Positions 1 to 4,283 of a DNA stretch of 10,489 nucleotides are shown here, in pieces. The notes under the pieces are model-generated. The model saw only the letters and a program-made list of their open reading frames with translations, ran no database searches and was not told the DNA's origin. The stretch comes from an uncultured Blautia sp. (lineage in GTDB: Bacteria; Bacillota; Clostridia; Lachnospirales; Lachnospiraceae): the NCBI GenBank assembly GCA_900541345.1, contig UQJE01000084.1:1-10489 (forward strand), written 5' to 3'. A program made the position numbers and the translations under genes. The first letter of the stretch is position 1, and each line of letters starts with the position of its first letter.

Positions 1-18
1 AGGTTTTATAAGGCCTGC

Positions 19-47
19 AAGATATTTTTCTAATATTCAACTGTCAA
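19..47 (-). promoter_or_regulatory. Candidate leftward promoter
   Basis: On the minus strand a consensus -35 TTGACA (plus 42-47) is followed after 17 bp by TATCTT (plus 19-24). It would transcribe out of the left edge of the window, suggesting that a divergent gene lies beyond. No coding sequence for that gene is visible, so this rests on the box match and spacing alone. Confidence 0.4.
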
Positions 48-99
48 ACTCCCGAGTCTGATTGACTGCTGCTCTGTTTTAAAATAATAAAAAAAGGAC

Positions 100-128
100 T
101 TGCAAATAGTGGACTTCGATTGTATAAT
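100..128 (+). promoter_or_regulatory. Promoter of the rubredoxin gene
   Basis: TTGCAA (100-105) and a perfect TATAAT (123-128) are separated by 17 bp. The predicted start near 135 gives a leader of about 70 nt before the rubredoxin start codon. A 6-bp inverted repeat, ACAGAG (137-142) and CTCTGT (150-155), lies right after the predicted start. It could be a short leader hairpin or an operator. Confidence 0.7.
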
Positions 129-203
129 TACCATTAACAGAGAAAAGAACTCTGTAATTAAAGATTAAAAAAATAATATATATAAATGAAAGGAGTACAC
201 ATT

Positions 204-365
204 ATGCAGAAATATGTATGTGAACCATGTGGATACGAATATGACCCGGAGGTAGGCGATCCGGATAACGGAATCGAGCCGGGAACAGCATTTGAGGATC
301 TTCCGGAAGATTGGGTATGCCCTGTCTGTGGACTTGGTAAAGAAGAATTCGTACCGGCAGAATAA
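204..365 (+). CDS. Rubredoxin
   Basis: A 53-aa protein and a textbook rubredoxin: a small cytoplasmic one-electron carrier holding a single Fe(Cys)4 centre. The four iron ligands are visible as Cys6-x2-Cys9-Gly and Cys39-x2-Cys42-Gly. The aromatic and acidic core (Tyr11, Tyr13, Pro15, Trp37) and the GIEPGT turn are also in place. The length fits the usual 52-54 residues. AAAGGAG (189-195) sits 8 nt before ATG. The gene has its own promoter and terminator, so it is monocistronic. In anaerobes such rubredoxins usually feed rubrerythrin, reverse rubrerythrin or flavodiiron proteins for peroxide and oxygen removal. No such partner is in this window, so the partner here is unknown. It was identified by reading the sequence directly. 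Confidence 0.95.
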   Translation: MQKYVCEPCGYEYDPEVGDPDNGIEPGTAFEDLPEDWVCPVCGLGKEEFVPAE

Positions 366-376
366 TCGGCTGGTTG

Positions 377-419
377 ATAAGGTGCCGAAAGCGATACGCT
401 TTTGACACCTTATTGTTTT
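377..419 (+). terminator. Rho-independent terminator after rubredoxin
   Basis: A 17-bp stem (377-393 with 397-413, one C-A mismatch and one G-U pair) closes on a 3-nt ATA loop and is followed by TGTTTT. The 3' arm contains the complete TTGACA -35 box of the next gene's promoter (402-407), so the terminator and the promoter share sequence. Confidence 0.85.
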
Positions 420-431
420 ATATGGTAGAAT
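402..431 (+). promoter_or_regulatory. Promoter of the lipoprotein gene, nested in the terminator
   Basis: A perfect TTGACA (402-407), an 18-bp spacer and TAGAAT (426-431), with an extended -10 TG at 423-424. The -35 lies inside the descending arm of the rubredoxin terminator. A short inverted repeat, TAGAA (433-437) and TTCTA (445-449), lies at about the transcription start. Confidence 0.7.
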
Positions 432-471
432 ATAGAATCTAAGGTTCTAAAACATCAGAAAGGACAGGATT

Positions 472-1809
472 ATGAAAAAAAAGACAGCGATGCTTTTATT
501 GGGCATGTCTTTAGCTCTTTCTCTTTTTGCCGGCTGCGGCAAGAGTAAAGAAGCAACGGAAGCGGCAAATGAAAGCGAGGCAACAGAAAAAGAGGGAACA
601 GGAGAGACGCCTCCGGTAGAACTGAAAAATACAGAAGAGGAAGAAGAAAAAGAAAAGGATGAACCAGAGGAAGAACCGAAAGGGAAAGTCGGTATTCTCC
701 TGCCATCGGACGAGACAGACGAAAAATGGATGGCAGATGCTGAGATTCTGGAGGAAGAATTAAACGGAGCTGGATACGATGTGGAAATCTGTTATGCAGG
801 AGAAGATACTTCTCTTCAGGTGTCTCAAATCCAGGAATTTTTGGAAGAAGAAGCGTCCGCTCTTATTGTAGCACCGTCTGATCCTTACGGACTGGAAGAT
901 GTATTAAGTGAGGCGAAAGAAAAGACTATTCCTGTTTTTTCTTATGATACGCTGATTATGAATACAGATGCAGTAAAATATTACGTGACTTTTGATCTCA
1001 GAAAAATCGGGCAGATGATCGGAGAAAATATTGTAAAGGCGAAGGAACTGGATAAGGCACGAGAAAACCATGAATCGTATAATATCGAGTTTTTGATGGG
1101 GTCTCCTGACGAAAGCCATTCGCTTTTTCTTTATAATGGAATTATGGAGGTTCTTCAGAGTTACTTTGATGATGGAACTCTTGTGAGCCAGTCTCAGAAG
1201 ACTTCTTTTGATGATACCTCTGTGATGCGTTGGAGTACAGGGACGGCAGAGACAAAGCTGGGAGAAATTCTGGATGGTTTTTATCAGAACGGAGAGAAAC
1301 TTGATATTTTATGTACGGCAAGTGATGACTTTGCATACGGAGCTTTAGGCGTTCTGGAAGGAAGAGGAATTTTGCCGGGAAGCGAAGAAATGCCGTATAT
1401 TACGGGGCTTGGAAGCAAATCAGAAGTGGTGAAGAAATTGGCATCTGAAGAGATCGGATTTACCGTATTTCTTGACAGACGTACGCTTGCGGAAGATTGT
1501 GCCAAAATGGTTCTCACATATCTTGGAGGAGAAAAACCGGAAGTGACAGATTATGAGCAGTACGATAATGGCAGAAAAATTATCGGTACATACACCTGTG
1601 AGGGAGAAATCATTGATAAAGATAATTATGAGATGCTAATAGATAACGGCTATTATGAAGAGGAGGAAATTCAACCGGAACCAACCGTGACTTCAACTCC
1701 TTCAGAAACTCCGGAACCAACAGTGATTTCAGAACTAACAGAAGCGCCTGAATTGACGGAAGCGCCGGAGCCAACAAAAAAACCTACTCTTTTAAAGAGA
1801 GCGAAATAA
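472..1809 (+). CDS. ChvE/XylF-like sugar-binding lipoprotein (orphan)
   Basis: A 445-aa predicted lipoprotein. Residues 1-22 form a lipoprotein signal peptide (KKK, hydrophobic core, LFAGC with Cys22 as the lipidation site). Residues 23-70 are a very acidic, low-complexity tether. Residues 71-398 resemble the periplasmic-binding fold of ChvE/XylF-type sugar receptors: KVGILLPSDETDEKW, VSQIQEF, LIMNTDAVKYY (161-171), the RW pair 253-254, and YDNG near 364. The tail 401-445 is rich in Pro, Thr and Glu with repeated PEPT/APELTEAPEPT units, like an extra spacer ending in KRAK. AAGGA lies 7 nt before ATG. No permease, ATPase or sensor kinase gene adjoins it, so it may serve a distant transporter or act as a receptor. 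Two positions usually tied to sugar binding differ: the Arg of the YDR motif is Thr160, and the usual GQDA motif reads GLGS (312-315). Fold assignment is firm; the ligand is unknown. Confidence 0.85.
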   Translation: MKKKTAMLLLGMSLALSLFAGCGKSKEATEAANESEATEKEGTGETPPVELKNTEEEEEKEKDEPEEEPKGKVGILLPSDETDEKWMADAEILEEELNGAGYDVEICYAGEDTSLQVSQIQEFLEEEASALIVAPSDPYGLEDVLSEAKEKTIPVFSYDTLIMNTDAVKYYVTFDLRKIGQMIGENIVKAKELDKARENHESYNIEFLMGSPDESHSLFLYNGIMEVLQSYFDDGTLVSQSQKTSFDDTSVMRWSTGTAETKLGEILDGFYQNGEKLDILCTASDDFAYGALGVLEGRGILPGSEEMPYITGLGSKSEVVKKLASEEIGFTVFLDRRTLAEDCAKMVLTYLGGEKPEVTDYEQYDNGRKIIGTYTCEGEIIDKDNYEMLIDNGYYEEEEIQPEPTVTSTPSETPEPTVISELTEAPELTEAPEPTKKPTLLKRAK

Positions 1810-1812
1810 AGA

Positions 1813-1860
1813 AACGCATGAAAAAAAGGAACTCGTTATGAGTTCCTTTTTTCATGCGTT
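1813..1860. terminator. Bidirectional terminator between convergent genes
   Basis: A 21-bp stem with one bulged A pairs 1813-1834 with 1840-1860 around the loop GTTAT. The A and T runs lie inside the stem, so either strand yields a GC-containing hairpin core (GGAACTC/GAGTTCC) followed by a U run. It sits between the lipoprotein stop and the xpt stop and can serve both genes. Confidence 0.9.
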
Positions 1861-1874
1861 AAGGAAAATAAAAT

Positions 1875-2447
1875 TTAATCCTGGAATGTAAGAGAAGTAT
1901 CTGTCATAGAATCGATGATTGCAAGAGATTCCAGACGGATTCCCATGTCACGGATCTGTTTTCCACCGGTCTGGAAACCTTTTTCAATTACAATTCCAGC
2001 GCCTTCCAGAGTGGCACCGGATTTTTTTACAATGTCGATTAATCCGAGAAGGGCACAGCCGTTTGCAAGGAAATCATCAATAAGAAGTACATGATCTTCT
2101 GGTCCGAGGAATTTCTTTGAGAGAATGACATCGTAAACCTTTTTATGAGTGAAGGATTCCACTTTTGTTGTATACATTTCTCCGTCCAGATTGATGCTCT
2201 GGGCTTTTTTTGCAAATACAACAGGAACGTTAAAATATTGTGCTACAATACAGGCAATGCCGATTCCGGAAGCTTCTATCGTAAGAATTTTAGTAATAGG
2301 ACAGTCTGCGAAACGAGATTTGAATTCTTTGCCGATTTCGTTGATGAGATTAATATCCATCTGATGGTTCAGAAAACTATCCACTTTTAAAACATTTCCC
2401 GGTTTTACTACACCGTCTTTCAGGATTCTGTCTTTTAAAAGCTGCAT
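1875..2447 (-). CDS. xpt: Xanthine phosphoribosyltransferase
   Basis: A 190-aa cytoplasmic enzyme that converts xanthine and PRPP to XMP in purine salvage. It follows the Bacillus subtilis Xpt pattern along its whole length: KVDSFLNHQ at 21-29, the TIEASGI segment at 56-62, PVVFAKK at 75-81, the PRPP-binding loop VLLIDDFLANGCA at 120-132, and GIVIEKGFQ at 151-159. Length matches the family (about 190-195). AAAAGGAGAG sits just upstream of ATG. It is transcribed alone towards a shared bidirectional terminator. In many Firmicutes xpt is controlled by a guanine riboswitch. Here the leader between the predicted start and ATG is only about 40 nt, too short for that aptamer plus an expression platform, so control must lie elsewhere. 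Confidence 0.95.
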   Translation of the reverse strand: MQLLKDRILKDGVVKPGNVLKVDSFLNHQMDINLINEIGKEFKSRFADCPITKILTIEASGIGIACIVAQYFNVPVVFAKKAQSINLDGEMYTTKVESFTHKKVYDVILSKKFLGPEDHVLLIDDFLANGCALLGLIDIVKKSGATLEGAGIVIEKGFQTGGKQIRDMGIRLESLAIIDSMTDTSLTFQD

Positions 2448-2493
2448 AAAGTCTCTCCTTTTATTTTATCGTTTAATTTTTTAGATTATATCT

Positions 2494-2522
2494 ATAATAC
2501 GCTAAAAATCGCTAATGTGCAA
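2494..2522 (-). promoter_or_regulatory. Promoter of xpt
   Basis: On the minus strand TTGCAC (plus 2517-2522), a 17-bp spacer and TATTAT (plus 2494-2499). The spacer carries two TTAGCG copies 10 bp apart, one helical turn, which could be a regulator site. The -35 lies 6 bp from the -35 of the rightward promoter, so the two promoters are back to back. Confidence 0.65.
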
Positions 2523-2528
2523 TTATTT

Positions 2529-2557
2529 TTGACAAAAAACAATAAAATAATTATAAT
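2529..2557 (+). promoter_or_regulatory. Full-consensus promoter for the 75-aa gene
   Basis: TTGACA (2529-2534), exactly 17 bp, then TATAAT (2552-2557): a perfect consensus match. The predicted start is near 2564, leaving a 25-nt leader before the start codon at 2589. It excludes the upstream GTG at 2517 as a translation start because that codon lies before the promoter. Confidence 0.85.
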
Positions 2558-2588
2558 AGGTAAGAAGGCACAGGAAAGGATTGGTAAA

Positions 2589-2816
2589 ATGAAAGAATAC
2601 GAAGTAATTTGGGAGATTTTTAATAAATGTCCACGAAATCAGATGAGAGATGTATTTGTGGAAGAAGTGGAAATCGAAGATCCGGAAGCATACATTCGCA
2701 GTAAATTTCAGGGAGACGATGTGTCTTTTGAAAAAACGCTTCTTGCAGATGGAACAGTGGTATTTGATATTCAGACTTCTCAGATAAAACAGCGCTGCTC
2801 CTTTACAGAAATATAA
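2589..2816 (+). CDS. Uncharacterised 75-aa protein
   Basis: I do not recognise the family. The product is 75 aa, acidic, with no signal peptide or membrane segment. It has two cysteines (Cys14 and Cys70, too far apart for a simple metal knuckle), an NKCPRNQMRDVFVEE segment at 12-26 and DPEAYIRSKF at 31-40. The pattern suggests a small alpha/beta protein. The start at 2589 is chosen because GGAAAGGA (2573-2580) lies 8 nt upstream and the consensus promoter ends at 2557. A longer reading from 2517 would begin before the transcript does. No terminator separates it from the CsoR-family gene, whose promoter -35 lies inside this gene's last codons, so read-through is likely. Strong promoter and good RBS argue for a real, expressed gene. 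Confidence 0.75.
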   Translation: MKEYEVIWEIFNKCPRNQMRDVFVEEVEIEDPEAYIRSKFQGDDVSFEKTLLADGTVVFDIQTSQIKQRCSFTEI

Positions 2817-2830
2817 AGCTTTGTTATAAT
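2802..2830 (+). promoter_or_regulatory. Internal promoter for the CsoR-family gene
   Basis: TTTACA (2802-2807), 17 bp, TATAAT (2825-2830). The -35 lies within the end of the 75-aa gene. Just after the -10 is an imperfect inverted repeat, GTATGC (2838-2843), AGAA, GTATAC (2848-2853). It overlaps the predicted start and is a plausible site for autoregulation. A 5-bp hairpin (CCTGC 2861-2865, GCAGG 2871-2875) lies just before the Shine-Dalgarno. Confidence 0.65.
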
Positions 2831-2877
2831 AGAAAAAGTATGCAGAAGTATACAGAGAAGCCTGCCAAAAGCAGGAC

Positions 2878-2882
2878 GGAGG
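2878..2882 (+). promoter_or_regulatory. Shine-Dalgarno deciding the CsoR-family start
   Basis: GGAGG lies 5 nt before ATG at 2888. An in-frame ATG at 2840 would fall within about 3 nt of the predicted transcription start and has no ribosome binding site, so 2888 is the supported start. Confidence 0.7.
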
Positions 2883-2887
2883 ACAAA

Positions 2888-3265
2888 ATGAGTCAGGAAA
2901 ATGAAAAACATGTCCATATTCTTGAAGATGGAACGGTTGTAGAGCATAGTCATGGTGATCATGATCATGAAGCACACAACCACGGGCCTCATGGGCATAC
3001 GCATAGCCATGCCCATACAAAAGCTGTATTAAATAGGCTTTCCAGAGCAATTGGACATATGGAGTCGATCCGGAGAATGGTGGAAGATGGAAGAGACTGC
3101 AGTGAAGTGCTGATACAGCTTTCGGCAGTGAAATCAGCCATTAATAATACCGGCAAAATTATTTTGCAGGATCATATTGAACACTGTATTGTAGATGCGG
3201 TGGAAAATGGTGATAAAGAAGCAATTAAGGAGCTTGAAAAAGCGATTGACAGATTTATGAAATAA
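2888..3265 (+). CDS. CsoR/RcnR-family metal-sensing repressor with a His-rich N-terminus
   Basis: A 125-aa protein. Residues 45-125 form the all-helical DUF156 (CsoR/RcnR/FrmR) repressor domain, starting at NRLSRAIGHMESIRRMVEDG. Cys71 (RDC), His96 and Cys100 (DHIEHC) match the Cys-His-Cys copper triad of CsoR. The Ni/Co sensor RcnR instead has His at the last position, and the persulfide sensor CstR lacks the His. The first 44 residues are unusual: 13 histidines at 8, 10, 20, 22, 25, 27, 30, 32, 35, 37, 39, 41 and 43, resembling metal-storage tails of nickel chaperones. Family members bind DNA as apo-tetramers and release it on metal binding. No copper ATPase or chaperone is nearby; the next gene, 20 bp on, is Mrp, so the two are probably one transcript. 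Copper sensing is inferred from the triad; nickel or zinc cannot be excluded given the His tail. Confidence 0.88.
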   Translation: MSQENEKHVHILEDGTVVEHSHGDHDHEAHNHGPHGHTHSHAHTKAVLNRLSRAIGHMESIRRMVEDGRDCSEVLIQLSAVKSAINNTGKIILQDHIEHCIVDAVENGDKEAIKELEKAIDRFMK

Positions 3266-3285
3266 AAAGAAAAGGAGATATAGAG

Positions 3286-4113
3286 ATGGCAAAAGAGTGC
3301 AGCAGTACAACCTGCGACAAAACAAGCTGTGAAGGTTGTTCCCACAAAGAACCAAAGAGCCTTCAGGAAACAATGAATGTATATTCAAATATTAAACACG
3401 TAATTGGTGTTGTAAGTGGAAAGGGCGGCGTAGGAAAGTCATTTGTGACAGGTTCTCTTGCAAACAGAATGGCGGCAAAGGGCTACAAAGTAGGCATCAT
3501 GGATGCAGATATTACAGGTCCTTCCATTCCGAAAATGTATGGAGTGACAGGCGCTGCTCAGGCAGATGATAATGGAATTTATCCGATGGAAACAAAGAAC
3601 GGTATCAAGATTATGTCAATCAACCTTCTTCTTCCGACAGAAGATACTCCTGTTATCTGGAGAGGACCGATTCTTGCAAATATGGTAAAACAGTTCTGGA
3701 CAGATGTAGTCTGGGGGGATCTGGATTATTTGTTTGTAGATATGCCTCCGGGAACAGGTGATGTTCCTCTTACCGTATTTCAGTCCCTTCCTATTGAAGG
3801 CGTAGTTGTAGTAACCTCTCCTCAGGATCTTGTAAAAATGATTGTGAAAAAAGCATTTAACATGGCAGAGATGATGAAAGTTCCGGTACTTGGAATTGTA
3901 GAAAACTACAGCTTTGTAAAATGTCCGGACTGCGGAAAAGAGATTAAAATCTTTGGGGAAAGTAATATTGATGCGATTGCACAGGAATTGAATGCACCTG
4001 TTCTTGGAAAAATGCCGATTGATATGGAGTATGCTTCCAAAGCAGATTCCGGCGCTTTCCATGAAATTGAAAATGTATATATTGAAGCGGCAGATGCAGT
4101 AATGCCGAAATAA
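3286..4113 (+). CDS. Mrp/Nbp35-family P-loop ATPase, Fe-S cluster carrier
   Basis: A 275-aa cytoplasmic ATPase of the Mrp/ApbC/Nbp35 (ParA/MinD-like) family, which binds and passes on Fe-S clusters. The deviant Walker A is SGKGGVGKS (44-52) with the signature Lys46. DADITGPSIPKM (73-84) and the Walker B-like DMPPGTGD (152-159) follow. The conserved Cys213-x2-Cys216 is the bridging-cluster site of the dimer. The N-terminus adds four cysteines (5, 10, 15, 18; spacing Cx4Cx4Cx2C), reminiscent of the ferredoxin-like N-terminal cluster of Nbp35, though the spacing differs. There is no N-terminal DUF59/MIP18 domain, unlike many bacterial Mrp proteins. AAAGGAG (3271-3277) lies 8 nt before ATG. Being downstream of a CsoR-family repressor suggests metal-responsive expression. 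The client proteins are unknown. Confidence 0.93.
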   Translation: MAKECSSTTCDKTSCEGCSHKEPKSLQETMNVYSNIKHVIGVVSGKGGVGKSFVTGSLANRMAAKGYKVGIMDADITGPSIPKMYGVTGAAQADDNGIYPMETKNGIKIMSINLLLPTEDTPVIWRGPILANMVKQFWTDVVWGDLDYLFVDMPPGTGDVPLTVFQSLPIEGVVVVTSPQDLVKMIVKKAFNMAEMMKVPVLGIVENYSFVKCPDCGKEIKIFGESNIDAIAQELNAPVLGKMPIDMEYASKADSGAFHEIENVYIEAADAVMPK

Positions 4114-4118
4114 ACAGA

Positions 4119-4158
4119 CAGGCAGCTTTGGGAAACCGGAGCTGCTTGTTTACTTTTA
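4119..4158 (+). terminator. Terminator after the mrp-type gene
   Basis: A 13-bp stem (4119-4131 with 4136-4148, including three G-U pairs) closes on a GAAA tetraloop and is followed by a T-rich run (TTTACTTTTAT). It ends the cluster that begins at 2589. Confidence 0.8.
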
Positions 4159-4210
4159 TAAATCCCTGACATATATAGTAATAAAAACTACATTATATAA
4201 TAATTAATAC

Positions 4211-4238
4211 TTGACAAAACTATTTTCAATGATATACT
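4211..4238 (+). promoter_or_regulatory. Promoter of the flavin oxidoreductase gene
   Basis: TTGACA (4211-4216), 16 bp, TATACT (4233-4238). The predicted start is near 4245, just before the palindrome at 4251-4269, so a protein bound there would block initiation or early elongation. Confidence 0.7.
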
Positions 4239-4250
4239 TTTGATGTAAAA

Positions 4251-4269
4251 TAATTTGAATATCAAAATA
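4251..4269. promoter_or_regulatory. FabT-like palindromic operator
   Basis: TTTGA (4254-4258), ATA, TCAAA (4262-4266) is a perfect 5-bp inverted repeat. The outer TA and TA (4251-4252, 4268-4269) also pair. This resembles the TTTGA-N3-TCAAA site known for the MarR-family fatty-acid regulator FabT of streptococci and lactococci. It lies between the -10 and the ribosome binding site, a typical repressor position. The match is read by eye, and the cognate regulator is not in the window. Confidence 0.55.
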
Positions 4270-4283
4270 TATGGAGAGGAATT

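Noticed and set aside
202..408. Minus-strand open frame across rubredoxin
   Set aside because: It is antisense to a clear rubredoxin with all four cysteine ligands, begins inside the terminator hairpin and has no RBS.
2517..2588. A longer N-terminus for the 75-aa protein starting at GTG 2517
   Set aside because: The codon lies upstream of the consensus promoter (2529-2557), so it would not be transcribed from it. The extra 24 residues (KNNKIIIIGKK type) are translated promoter DNA, and a good RBS precedes the ATG at 2589.
2840..2887. An earlier ATG at 2840 for the CsoR-family protein
   Set aside because: It would be practically leaderless relative to TATAAT at 2825-2830 and has no Shine-Dalgarno; GGAGG precedes the ATG at 2888.
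2940..3018. Repetitive CAT/CAC tract as a possible DNA repeat element
   Set aside because: It is the coding sequence of the histidine-rich tail of the CsoR-family protein, in frame, not an independent DNA repeat.
2523..3050. Minus-strand open frame (175 codons) opposite the 75-aa and CsoR-family genes
   Set aside because: It crosses two genes with good start signals and a promoter, and its translation is low complexity rich in His, Tyr and Phe from antisense His codons.
4159..4210. Promoter or repeat in the AT-rich stretch after the terminator
   Set aside because: CTGACA at 4166 has no -10 at proper spacing, and the TATA-rich partial symmetry is expected from base composition.
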